Shown here piece after piece: positions 50,153 through 58,568 of a stretch of DNA of 64,000 nt. Position 1 is the stretch's first letter. Each line of letters begins with the position of its first letter. Under the pieces are notes generated by a model. It did not search any database. It was not told where the DNA came from and was given only the letters and a program-made list of their open reading frames with translations. The translations under genes and the position numbers were made by a program. This stretch comes from Hyphomicrobiales bacterium. Lineage in GTDB: Bacteria; Pseudomonadota; Alphaproteobacteria; Rhizobiales; OSC116. The stretch is taken from the NCBI GenBank assembly GCA_002401855.1, contig NVUH01000003.1, forward strand, positions 62,001 through 126,000. Reading direction: 5' to 3'.

Positions 50153-51118
50153 ATGAGTAATCAATCCCAATTTTTACCTGATGATTTATACCTCGCTGTA
50201 GACGGGGGCGGCACGTCTTGCAAGACACGTCTTTATAATGCTGCGGGCGATGTTTTGGGGCAGGGGCTTGCAGGGGCTTCCAATGCACGGTTGGGTGCTG
50301 AGCGGGTGATGAAACAAATTATGAAATCGGTTGAGCAAGCCTTTATTGATGCGAGCGTTGATTTTGCCCATATAAAACGCACCCATGCCTGTTTTGGTTT
50401 GGCTGGCCTTGAGTTGAAACGTGATCAAGATAATTTTTATGCGCTTGAACATTCGTTTAAATCTGTAACCCTTGAAACTGACGCTGTGACGGCTTGCATT
50501 GGGGCTTTTGCGGGTGCTGAAGGGGCGATTGTGATTACGGGTACTGGCTCATCTGCAGTCGCTATACACCAGCAAACCATTCATAACATTGGCGGTTGGG
50601 GCTTTGAAATTTCGGACAGTGGCAGTGGTGCTGCGGTTGGCCGACACGCTGTAAGATACGCTTTGCGCGCTGCAGAAGGTTTAGAGCCATCAAGCCCATT
50701 GACCCAATATATCATGGACTTTTTTAACAATGATATGGGCGATATTGTGCTGTGGGCCGAGCGCGCTGAGCCTAAAGATTTTGCAATATTTTGCGCAAAG
50801 GCTTTTGATCTATATGAAGTGGGCGATGCAGCAGCTATTCTGCTAATCGAGCGCCATATGCGCGAGTTAACCCAGTTGATTGATGGCATCATGGCCTTTG
50901 GCTCGGAGCAATTCACCTTATTGGGTGGTTTGGCCGATCGTTCGGCGGCTTTGCTGCCAGCGCGTTTAAAGGCGCAATATGTGGCATACCAAAATGACGC
51001 TTTATATGGTTGTTTTTTACGCATTACCAAACATTTAAGCGGTAGTCGTGTGCAAGTGCCACAAAAATTCCAAAATAGTGCCAGTGTTTTAGTGCAGAAA
51101 GCGAGTAGTCATGTCTAA
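50153..51118 (+). CDS. BadF/BadG/BcrA/BcrD-family kinase, N-acetylglucosamine or glucosamine kinase type
   Basis: ASKHA-fold ATPase of 321 residues: phosphate-1 motif L-A-V-D-G-G-G-T-S-C-K-T near residue 14, phosphate-2 T-G-T-G-S-S-A, and E-I-S-D-S-G-S-G-A-A-V-G-R, which is characteristic of GlcNAc/GlcN kinases of this family. The ATG at 50153 is preferred over a GTG at 50147. It overlaps the GntR-type regulator gene by 8 bases. A second, unrelated GlcNAc kinase (ROK) is encoded at 54060-54977. Confidence 0.86.
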   Translation: MSNQSQFLPDDLYLAVDGGGTSCKTRLYNAAGDVLGQGLAGASNARLGAERVMKQIMKSVEQAFIDASVDFAHIKRTHACFGLAGLELKRDQDNFYALEHSFKSVTLETDAVTACIGAFAGAEGAIVITGTGSSAVAIHQQTIHNIGGWGFEISDSGSGAAVGRHAVRYALRAAEGLEPSSPLTQYIMDFFNNDMGDIVLWAERAEPKDFAIFCAKAFDLYEVGDAAAILLIERHMRELTQLIDGIMAFGSEQFTLLGGLADRSAALLPARLKAQYVAYQNDALYGCFLRITKHLSGSRVQVPQKFQNSASVLVQKASSHV

Positions 51119-51896
51119 AGTTGTAAGCTCAATTTTTTCGGGTTTTTCATTAAGTGGTGACAGCCAGACCCCGCTTTATTCGCAATTGCAAACATTGATT
51201 AAAAAAGCCATGGCTTTGGGTGATTTTAGGGTTGATGAAGCCATACCAGCTGAGCGCGAAATGGCCGCTGATTTGGGTGTGTCGCGAGTGACCGTGCGCA
51301 AAGCTGTGAGTGGCCTTGTCGAAGAAGGTTTGCTGGTGCAGCGCCATGGTGTCGGCACATTTGTCAAAGGCCGTATGGAGCAGCCTTCGGCCAGATTAAC
51401 TGGCTTTACTGAAGAAATGACCAAACGCGGCATGCAACCAGGGGTAAAATGGTTGGATCGCTCGATTGGCACTGCCACACCTGAAGAGGCTATGGCTTTG
51501 AACCTTTCGCCAAATACCGAAGTTTCGCGCTTGGCACGCATTCGCTATGGTTCTGATGAAGCTGTCGCCATGGAATATACCACTGTACCGCGTGAATTTT
51601 TGCCCTTTCCCAACATTGTTGATCTGTCTTTATATGCAGTGCTTGAACGCGCAAATTACAGCCCTTACCGCGCTTTGCAACGCTTGCGCGCAGAATTATT
51701 TGACGCCGATATGGCTGAATTGTTGAATTTAAAATATAACAGTGTCGCGCTTTATGTTGAGCGTCGTTCATTTTTAAAAGATGGCCGTGCGGTTGAATAT
51801 ACCCGCTCTTATTACCGTGGTGATAGTTATGATTATGTGGCCGAATTGCACTTGGATTTGCAATTGAATAATTACTTAAATGGCACGGAACAGTGA
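51111..51896 (+). CDS. GntR-family (HutC/UTRA) regulator of amino-sugar genes
   Basis: Product of 261 residues. The N-terminal winged helix (about 22-88) has P-A-E-R-E-M-A-A-D-L-G-V-S-R-V-T-V-R-K-A and the wing H-G-V-G-T-F-V; the C-terminal UTRA ligand domain shows M-E-Y-T-T-V-P and E-Y-T-R-S-Y-Y-R-G-D. DasR/NagR/YvoA relatives sense GlcN-6-P or GlcNAc-6-P. It is translationally coupled to the kinase gene and lies 82 bases before nagA. Confidence 0.9.
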   Translation: MSKVVSSIFSGFSLSGDSQTPLYSQLQTLIKKAMALGDFRVDEAIPAEREMAADLGVSRVTVRKAVSGLVEEGLLVQRHGVGTFVKGRMEQPSARLTGFTEEMTKRGMQPGVKWLDRSIGTATPEEAMALNLSPNTEVSRLARIRYGSDEAVAMEYTTVPREFLPFPNIVDLSLYAVLERANYSPYRALQRLRAELFDADMAELLNLKYNSVALYVERRSFLKDGRAVEYTRSYYRGDSYDYVAELHLDLQLNNYLNGTEQ

Positions 51897-51978
51897 CATT
51901 AACTTGGCATTTGCGCCAAACAAATTCATCTAAATAAAAAATGACCCAAAGCGGATAACCGCGAAATAAGTGAAAATT

Positions 51979-53142
51979 ATGATTAGAGATAAAAATGAAC
52001 GCCAAATCATTAGCGGTGCCACCATATTCAATGGTGATGAGTTTTTGAACGATCATATATTGGTGATTTATGATGAAAAAATTACCGAAATTACCCATAA
52101 AAATAATTTTGGTAAAATTGCTGAAGATGCTGAACATATAGAATTTAACGGTGGAATTCTGAGTGCTGGTTTTATTGACATTCAGGTCAATGGCGGCGGC
52201 GGTATATTGTTAAATGATGAGCCAAGCATTGCAGGCATGAAGGCCATTATAGCCGCGCATCGAAAATTTGGCACAACCGCAATGTTGCCAACTCTCATCA
52301 GTGACAGTTCTGAAAAAATGAAAATTGCCGTTAATGCTGCCAACCAAGCGTTGGAGCAAGGCATATCGGGTATGGTTGGTTTGCATCTTGAAGGGCCGTA
52401 TTTTAATATGGCGCGCAAGGGCGTGCATTTACCCGCCATGATCAGAGATGTTGATGACGGCGTGGCAGAGCTATATAAAAGTTTGAAAAATGGTGTTTTG
52501 ATGGTGACATTAGCACCTGAAAAAGTGCCTACAGGCTTTATCAAAGACTTAACTGATGCCGGCATATTGGTTTATTGTGGCCATAGTGATGGCACTTATG
52601 AGCAGATACAAGCAGCTTTGGGCGAGGGGCTTTGTGGCTTCACTCATTTATTTAATGCCATGAGCCCAATGCTGAACCGTGAACCCGGTGTAGTGGGGGC
52701 GGCGCTTGAAGACGAGGATACATTTGTTGGCATTATTTTGGACAATCAACATGTTGCCAAAGCCACCGCCAAAGTGGCTATAAATGCCAAAAAACGCGGC
52801 AAAATGTGCATCATTACCGATGCCATGCCGCCTGTTGGGGCGGTCTCGCCGCATTTTGAATTATACGGCGAAGCCATTCAGGTGAAAGACAGCTATTGCA
52901 TCACTGATGCAGGAACTTTGGCAGGCAGTGCCTTGGACATGGCAACGGCCGTGCGCAATTGCCATAAGGTTTTGGGTTTTGAGCTTGGCGAGACCTTAAG
53001 AATGGCATCTCTATACCCGGCAAATGCTTTGCGTTTGGGGCATAAAATCGGGCAATTGAAAACTGGTTTGCAAGCTGACATTGTGCATTTGGATGACGAC
53101 TTATTCGTCACCCGCACGGCGGTAAAGGGTAGCTGGAATTAA
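51979..53142 (+). CDS. nagA: N-acetylglucosamine-6-phosphate deacetylase NagA
   Basis: Amidohydrolase-superfamily enzyme of 387 residues: early metal motif (D-I-Q-V-N-G-G-G-G, with D replacing the H-x-H), metal Glu in L-H-L-E-G-P-Y, H-S-D-G-T-Y, F-T-H-L-F-N-A-M-S-P and the catalytic Asp in I-I-T-D-A-M. It deacetylates GlcNAc-6-P to GlcN-6-P. The start may be ATG 51979 or GTG 51970. No nagB deaminase is in the window. A weak inverted repeat TTGGC-N6-GCCAA lies at 51904-51919 upstream. It overlaps the glycosylasparaginase gene end by four bases (convergent). Confidence 0.94.
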   Translation: MIRDKNERQIISGATIFNGDEFLNDHILVIYDEKITEITHKNNFGKIAEDAEHIEFNGGILSAGFIDIQVNGGGGILLNDEPSIAGMKAIIAAHRKFGTTAMLPTLISDSSEKMKIAVNAANQALEQGISGMVGLHLEGPYFNMARKGVHLPAMIRDVDDGVAELYKSLKNGVLMVTLAPEKVPTGFIKDLTDAGILVYCGHSDGTYEQIQAALGEGLCGFTHLFNAMSPMLNREPGVVGAALEDEDTFVGIILDNQHVAKATAKVAINAKKRGKMCIITDAMPPVGAVSPHFELYGEAIQVKDSYCITDAGTLAGSALDMATAVRNCHKVLGFELGETLRMASLYPANALRLGHKIGQLKTGLQADIVHLDDDLFVTRTAVKGSWN

Positions 53143-54056
53143 ACCTTTGTGGCAATTTTTTGCACTGGCTCAGGCAATGTCTCACCCCAATACCAATAGC
53201 GGATGGTTTCATCGCATCTGAAATTAACCACCAGATGATTTTGATGTTTATCGATGGCATGAATGACCACGCCGCCTAAAAAGCCGCCTTTTAAATTGGC
53301 AAGTTCTGCAACCGCCAAATCAACTGATTGCTCGAGACTATGCCCCAATTGCATTGCCAGAACAATGGCGCGAGACGTGCCTGCGCGCATGGTCATCTCG
53401 CCTGTATGAGTGCAAGCCGCCGCGCCAAAACGGCTATCGGCATAAAAACCTGCACCTGGAATGGGGCTATCGCCTAACCGTCCCGGATATTTCCACGCCC
53501 AGCCAGAAGTTGAGGTACAAGCTGCAATGTGGTTGTCGTGCCCCATGCCCATAAAAACTGTGGTGTCGCGCACCCGTTCGGGATCGGTGATGATATTGCT
53601 TAGGGGCGCGAGTGGAATGTTGGGGAAATTATCTAGCTGATCGGCTGCAACAACTTTATCTATCTTGTTGCGCCAGACACGTTTTGAATCAGGCATTAAC
53701 AGCTCGTCATCTTGATAGCCGCATTCTTTGGCGAAGCGCGTGGCGCCTGCGCCTGTCAGCATCACATGCGGGAGGCGTTTCATCACTTGGTATGCCGTTT
53801 TGGTTGCTGATAAAGTGCCTTGTAATGCACCGACTGCGCCGATTTCAAGCGTTGTGCCATCCATAACCGCGGCATCAAATTCCATTTCGCCAATCATATT
53901 TGGCCAGCCGCCATAGCCAACGCTGCGCACATTGGGGTCGCGCTCAACAACACTAATGCCTTCGACCAACGCATCCAAAACATTGTGTTTTTGCTGTAGC
54001 AGTTCGGCGCTGACGCCAATGCCATTGGTGGCTTCTGAGTTGGCCAAAATAATCAT
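53139..54056 (-). CDS. N4-(beta-N-acetylglucosaminyl)-L-asparaginase (Ntn hydrolase)
   Basis: Ntn-hydrolase of 305 residues in the glycosylasparaginase family: S-V-G-Y-G-G-W-P-N and D-A-A-V-M-D-G near residues 45-67, then R163-D-T165, where T165 aligns with the autoprocessing nucleophile Thr of H-D-T-I-G, and C-T-S-T-S-G plus G-R-L-G-D-S-P-I-P-G-A-G downstream (R193, D196). The usual His before D-T is Arg here. No signal peptide. It releases GlcNAc-amine/aspartate from glyco-asparagine, which fits the surrounding GlcNAc genes. Operon with the ROK kinase, three bases apart. Confidence 0.87.
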   Translation of the reverse strand: MIILANSEATNGIGVSAELLQQKHNVLDALVEGISVVERDPNVRSVGYGGWPNMIGEMEFDAAVMDGTTLEIGAVGALQGTLSATKTAYQVMKRLPHVMLTGAGATRFAKECGYQDDELLMPDSKRVWRNKIDKVVAADQLDNFPNIPLAPLSNIITDPERVRDTTVFMGMGHDNHIAACTSTSGWAWKYPGRLGDSPIPGAGFYADSRFGAAACTHTGEMTMRAGTSRAIVLAMQLGHSLEQSVDLAVAELANLKGGFLGGVVIHAIDKHQNHLVVNFRCDETIRYWYWGETLPEPVQKIATKV

Positions 54057-54059
54057 GTT

Positions 54060-54977
54060 TTATTCCTCTAAATTATCTAGCAATGGCAACATGGCGGCTC
54101 CGCGCACGCCAGAACTATCGCCAAATTTTGCCAGCAATAAATGTGGTGGGTGGGTATTGTCTAACGCCACTTTTTTCATGCCAGCAAGTAATTTTTGTTC
54201 GATGTTTTTGATCAACGAAATGCCACCACCTAAAATAATGCAATCAGGGTCGACCAATAGTTGGATCATATCCAGCATATGGCTACATAATTCGACCCAA
54301 ACATCTAACACATGGATCATTTTTTCATCGCCTGCTTCTGCGCGTGCGGAGATTTCGATAGCTGTCAGATTGACCTCTGCTAAATGCTGTGCCAAGCGGC
54401 TTAAGCCTGGGCCTGCGACAAAAGTTTCGTAGCAAGCTGTGCGGCCACAGCCGCATTGAAGCAATGGCAAATTATATTTTGCCACCATGGTTGAGGGCAG
54501 GGGAATGTGCGAAACTTCGGCCGCTAAATTGTTGAAGCCATAACTTAATTTGCCATCAATGCAAATGCCCCCGCCTATGCCCGTACCAATGATAAGCCCG
54601 AATATTTTCTTATAACCTGCGCCAGCACCATCATTGGCTTCGGACAGAGCGAAGCAGCGGCAATCATTCTCAAGCGGTATGTCTTGGCCCGCTAGGTTTG
54701 ATATATCTTGCCGGAGTTTACGGCCTTTGGTTGGCAGATTAGAGGTTAAGGTGAGGCCATTTTTTTTGTCGACAACGCCCGGCACACCAATTCCGATGCT
54801 TAACTGCTCGTCATTTGCCGTGCTGCGCAACCAGTTTATTTGCGATTGTATGGCTTTTAGCAATTGCTCATAATCATCTTTTGGCGTGTCTATCCGTTGG
54901 CGTTTGATCGGAATTAAATCAGCATTTAGTAAAGCCGCTTCTATTTTTGTGCCACCTAAATCAATCGCACCGTGCAT
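54060..54977 (-). CDS. ROK-family sugar kinase, N-acetylglucosamine kinase type
   Basis: ROK kinase of 305 residues: ATP motif D-L-G-G-T-K-I-E near residue 6, catalytic Asp in L-E-N-D-C-R, I-I-G-T-G-I-G-G-G-I, E-V-S-H-I, and the zinc motif C-G-C-G-R-T-A-C. This set fits NagK/NanK-type kinases. It stands upstream of the glycosylasparaginase gene on the minus strand and could phosphorylate the GlcNAc that enzyme releases. Confidence 0.88.
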   Translation of the reverse strand: MHGAIDLGGTKIEAALLNADLIPIKRQRIDTPKDDYEQLLKAIQSQINWLRSTANDEQLSIGIGVPGVVDKKNGLTLTSNLPTKGRKLRQDISNLAGQDIPLENDCRCFALSEANDGAGAGYKKIFGLIIGTGIGGGICIDGKLSYGFNNLAAEVSHIPLPSTMVAKYNLPLLQCGCGRTACYETFVAGPGLSRLAQHLAEVNLTAIEISARAEAGDEKMIHVLDVWVELCSHMLDMIQLLVDPDCIILGGGISLIKNIEQKLLAGMKKVALDNTHPPHLLLAKFGDSSGVRGAAMLPLLDNLEE

Positions 54978-55553
54978 AATTCGCCCTCATTCATTTCTGA
55001 TAATTTTTATTCACCATAGGGGTTTTAAAACGCCAGATCCAATGGTGAAATATTTTCGCAAACATTAAACATAATTACGCCATTTTTTCGTTTAACTGGT
55101 ATTGCTGATGTTTTTTTATAGTCAGAATAATGGTAAAAATTTATTTCAAGATATTCAAACCGACTTGAAGCATTGTTAGTGTGGTTTTAAAATTTACTAT
55201 TTGGCAATGATGACTTCACGGTTTGTTGCCTTTATAGCTCTGTTTTTAATAGATTTTTACCTTGTTAAATATCCCACTTTATTGACTGAAAACTCCCCAA
55301 TTGGCAATTGATTTAAGTTTGGCAGGAACACACCATGAATTGCGCGCTATGTGGCCATATATGAGGCTCATTATAGTTGTGCACATGGATGATACCAATT
55401 TGAGTTTTCGGCCTCTAGCGTTTGACATGAACCTGTCGTTATTTAGTCTTTTAATTAAGAAAGCCAATATTTGAACTTTGACCACAAGTTGCAAATGGCT
55501 AAATTTTTGAGGGACCATCTGCACGATTAGCAAAAATTATGCAGAGAATGCTT
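54978..55553. other. long divergent intergenic region, nagK-type gene to Gfo/Idh gene
   Basis: These 576 bases are AT-rich and I see no credible gene in them; an 84-codon minus frame at 55279-55533 has poor protein character. It holds a TCACCAT...ATGGTGA repeat around GTTTTAAAAC (about 55010-55050), an ATGAG-G-CTCAT repeat at 55361-55371, and a sigma-70-like promoter TTGACC (55478-55483), 16 bases, TAAATT (55500-55505) that would serve the rightward operon. Confidence 0.5.
55478..55505 (+). promoter_or_regulatory. candidate promoter of the sugar ABC operon
   Basis: TTGACC at 55478-55483 and TAAATT at 55500-55505 with a 16-base spacer, 48 bases upstream of the Gfo/Idh start. Confidence 0.42.
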
Positions 55554-56786
55554 ATGAGCGAATTAAAGAAAATGCAAATTGGGATTGTTGGGTTAGGTTA
55601 CCGCATTGGTTATTTGACGCAAGTGATTGCATCTATAATGCCCAATGTCGAATTTGTTGGTTATGTTGACCCCGACCCATGCGGGTTGCCACTTATGACG
55701 GGTGAGGGCGTGAAAGGTTTGAATATCGACCCTGCTTCACTCAAAAAATTATCACCCGGTAGCCATTACGACACGCTTGATGATTTATTGCAAAACCAGC
55801 AGCTTGATCTGCTGATGATCGGTTCACCTAACCATTTGCATTTAGAGCATATTCGCACTGCTTTGGAATTTGGTGTTAAAACCTTTACCGAAAAACCTGT
55901 GGTGATTGATGAGAAACAAACCTTTGAATTGCTAGATATATTAGCTAAAAACGGCGGCGCAGACCGATTGATGATTGGTTTGGTTTTGCGTTATGCGCCG
56001 CTATATCGTGATCTGATTAAAGCCCGTGATGATGGCTTGCTGGGCGACATTACTTCTGTTGAGGCCTCCGAACATATTATGCCTTACCATGGTGCATTCT
56101 TTATGCGTGACTGGCGGCGGCACAGCAAATATTCTGGCGGTTTTATGCTGGAAAAATGTTGCCATGATTTAGACTTATATCAAGGCTTGATGGGCAAGCG
56201 GCCAATACGGCTCGCAAGTTTTGGAGGCAACCGTTCTTTCACCCCCCAAAACGCCTCCATCAATGACAACGAGATCTATCATAGCAAGCCAACGGGCTGG
56301 AATGGTGCTGACCGTGTGTTTGATGGTGACGGTGATATTATTGATTATCAGACGGCGATCATTGAATATGAAGATGGCGAAAATCTATGCTTTCACACCA
56401 ATTTAAACGTGCCTGATGAATTTAGGCGTTTTTGCGTGATGGGCTCAAAAGGCATGGCAGAAGGCGATTTTGTGCGAAATTATTTTAAAGTCACCAATGT
56501 CAGAGACAATGAGCGGCTGATTGATAAATCTTACAAATCGGACTCGGCAATGTCTGTGCATTACGGCGCTGACGAGAAGATGATTGAAGATATTTTTGCT
56601 CATATGAATGACGGCGCAGAATTACCTGTGTCGATATTAGATGGCTTAGAAGCTGGTTTAACGGCCATAAAGCTTGATGAAGCGCGTGTGACACACCAAG
56701 TGATTGACCTAACAGATATGTGGCTGCGTTTTGACAGCTACAATCTGCGTGACAAGAAAACTGTAAACGGGGAGGCCGCCCAATGA
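55554..56786 (+). CDS. Gfo/Idh/MocA-family NAD(P)-dependent oxidoreductase
   Basis: Product of 410 residues. The Rossmann motif is G-I-V-G-L-G-Y-R-I-G (residues 10-19), followed by G-S-P-N-H-L-H and T-E-K-P-V-V (nicotinamide side). The second domain has F-M-L-E-K-C-C-H-D-L-D, where the family's catalytic Lys-x-x-x-D-H-type positions lie. It is the first gene of a sugar ABC operon and its stop overlaps the next start. It may oxidise or epimerise the imported sugar; some relatives are NAD-dependent glycosidases, so a glycosidic role is also possible. Confidence 0.87.
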   Translation: MSELKKMQIGIVGLGYRIGYLTQVIASIMPNVEFVGYVDPDPCGLPLMTGEGVKGLNIDPASLKKLSPGSHYDTLDDLLQNQQLDLLMIGSPNHLHLEHIRTALEFGVKTFTEKPVVIDEKQTFELLDILAKNGGADRLMIGLVLRYAPLYRDLIKARDDGLLGDITSVEASEHIMPYHGAFFMRDWRRHSKYSGGFMLEKCCHDLDLYQGLMGKRPIRLASFGGNRSFTPQNASINDNEIYHSKPTGWNGADRVFDGDGDIIDYQTAIIEYEDGENLCFHTNLNVPDEFRRFCVMGSKGMAEGDFVRNYFKVTNVRDNERLIDKSYKSDSAMSVHYGADEKMIEDIFAHMNDGAELPVSILDGLEAGLTAIKLDEARVTHQVIDLTDMWLRFDSYNLRDKKTVNGEAAQ

Positions 56787-57688
56787 ATGCCCTCGACGGA
56801 AAAGCCAATTATTTTCCTTATCTTTTATTATTGCCAGCCTTGGCGTTGACTTTATTTATTGTGGCATGGCCTTTGGCCGAAACATTTCGCCTGTCATTCA
56901 CCAACAGCTCGTTAAACCCTGTAGAGGAATATGTTGGGTTTAAGAATTATATAAAAATATTTGGTGGTAAATTCCCTGCCGTCATCGTGCGTACATTTTA
57001 TTGGATGTTCATTTCGGTGACTTTAAAAATGTTGGTTGGTGTGGCGGGAGCTATGTTGCTCAATTGTGCCGTACCTGGCCGTAATCTATTTAGAGTGCTG
57101 ATCATGCCGCCGTGGATTGTGCCGATCGCCATTGGCGTGTTTATCTGGAGTTGGATGTATAATGGCCAATTTGGGATGATTTCGGGCATTGGCCAATGGC
57201 TGGGCATTCTGGCAGGGCCGTTTGAGTTTTTGGCGTTTCGCAATTCATCATTTTACGCCACGATTGTTACCGACGTTTGGGTCGGGACACCGTTAGTGAC
57301 CATCTATCTATTGGCCGCCATGCAAAGCGTACCAGGTGATTTGCATGAAGCTGCATGGACAGATGGCGCTAGCCGCTTTTATCGCTTTCGCCGCATCACT
57401 CTGCCGCTCATCATGCCAGCAGTCGCAACGATGGGGCTTTTGTCGGCCATTTGGACATTTAACTCATTTGATATCATTTGGATTTTAACCGAGGGTGGCC
57501 CGCGTGGATCGACCACCACGATGATCATTGACACCTATAAAACCGCCATTGCGCGCAATAAATATGGCGAAGGCGCAGCGCGGGCGGTGATGATTGTGAT
57601 CTTCTTATCATCTTTTGCCGCATTCTATTTTTATATGCTGACCCGCTTTGCCAAAAGGGCGATGAATAACGGGGGAGAGACATCATGA
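56783..57688 (+). CDS. sugar ABC transporter permease 1, CUT1 (NgcF/MalF-like)
   Basis: Inner-membrane permease of 301 residues with six predicted segments. The coupling motif is E-A-A-W-T-D-G-A-S-R-F-Y-R-F-R-R-I-T-L-P-L-I. T-E-G-G-P-R-G-S-T-T in the fifth loop is typical for CUT1 permeases. Four-base overlaps join it to the genes on both sides. Confidence 0.92.
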   Translation: MNALDGKANYFPYLLLLPALALTLFIVAWPLAETFRLSFTNSSLNPVEEYVGFKNYIKIFGGKFPAVIVRTFYWMFISVTLKMLVGVAGAMLLNCAVPGRNLFRVLIMPPWIVPIAIGVFIWSWMYNGQFGMISGIGQWLGILAGPFEFLAFRNSSFYATIVTDVWVGTPLVTIYLLAAMQSVPGDLHEAAWTDGASRFYRFRRITLPLIMPAVATMGLLSAIWTFNSFDIIWILTEGGPRGSTTTMIIDTYKTAIARNKYGEGAARAVMIVIFLSSFAAFYFYMLTRFAKRAMNNGGETS

Positions 57689-58527
57689 TTAACAAATATA
57701 AATGGTATGAATATATTTTGATTTATGCGGGCATCGCACTGTTTGTGGCCTTTATGCTGGCACCTTTTTTAGAAGCGTTTTTGGTGTCGATGCGGCCATT
57801 GAGTGAGATTTTCACCATACCCTACGCTTTTTTGACAGACAATATGAGCTTTGATGCTTATTTTGACATGTGGAGGAATGTGCCGCGTTTGCACATCTAC
57901 ATCATGAATAGCTTTTTCATTGCCACCGCTGTGACCATAATTGCGCTTATATGTGTGATCCCCGCCGCTTGGGGCTTTGCGCGGTTTGAATTTAAAGGCC
58001 GCGATGCCATTTTGGGCGCGTTTTTGGCTATTAACATGGTGGGTGGCACTGTGTTGATCATCACGCTTTATAAACTGATGCAAAAGCTGGGCTTTCTCAA
58101 TACTTATTGGGCGATGATCATACCGGGGGCGGCATTTAGCATTCCAACGGGCATTTGGTTGATGCGCTCATATTTGATGAAAATACCCAAATCATTAGAA
58201 GAGGCCGCTTGGGTTGATGGCGCCAGCCGTCTATATATTTTACGCCGCATCATTTTACCCATCGCGATGCCCGGCATCATTGTGGTGGCGATTGCGACTT
58301 TCATTGGCGCATACGCCCAGCAATTCCTATTCGCGCTTACTTTTAATTCGCAAGATAGTTTAAACCCACTGCCTGTGGGCATCTATCAGTTTTTCGGTCG
58401 TCAAGAAATCATCTGGAATGAGTTGATGGCTGCAAGTTTGGTCGGCATTTTGCCAGTGTTGATCATATATATTTTCCTTCAACGCTATATTGTAGCGGGT
58501 TTAACCGCAGGCGCGGTGAAGGAATAA
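57685..58527 (+). CDS. sugar ABC transporter permease 2, CUT1 (NgcG/MalG-like)
   Basis: Permease of 280 residues, six segments, coupling motif E-A-A-W-V-D-G-A-S-R-L-Y-I-L-R-R-I-I-L-P. Ends in the usual R-Y-I-V-A-G-L-T-A-G-A-V-K. It pairs with the preceding permease and lies 41 bases before the binding-protein gene. Confidence 0.92.
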   Translation: MINKYKWYEYILIYAGIALFVAFMLAPFLEAFLVSMRPLSEIFTIPYAFLTDNMSFDAYFDMWRNVPRLHIYIMNSFFIATAVTIIALICVIPAAWGFARFEFKGRDAILGAFLAINMVGGTVLIITLYKLMQKLGFLNTYWAMIIPGAAFSIPTGIWLMRSYLMKIPKSLEEAAWVDGASRLYILRRIILPIAMPGIIVVAIATFIGAYAQQFLFALTFNSQDSLNPLPVGIYQFFGRQEIIWNELMAASLVGILPVLIIYIFLQRYIVAGLTAGAVKE

Positions 58528-58568
58528 TATGAGTAATAGGCAGAAAAAATACAACAAGGGAGAGTAAA

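Noticed and set aside
55279-55533. 84-codon minus frame in the long intergenic region
   Set aside because: No recognisable motif, no ribosome binding site, AT-rich composition, and it covers the likely promoter of the rightward operon.
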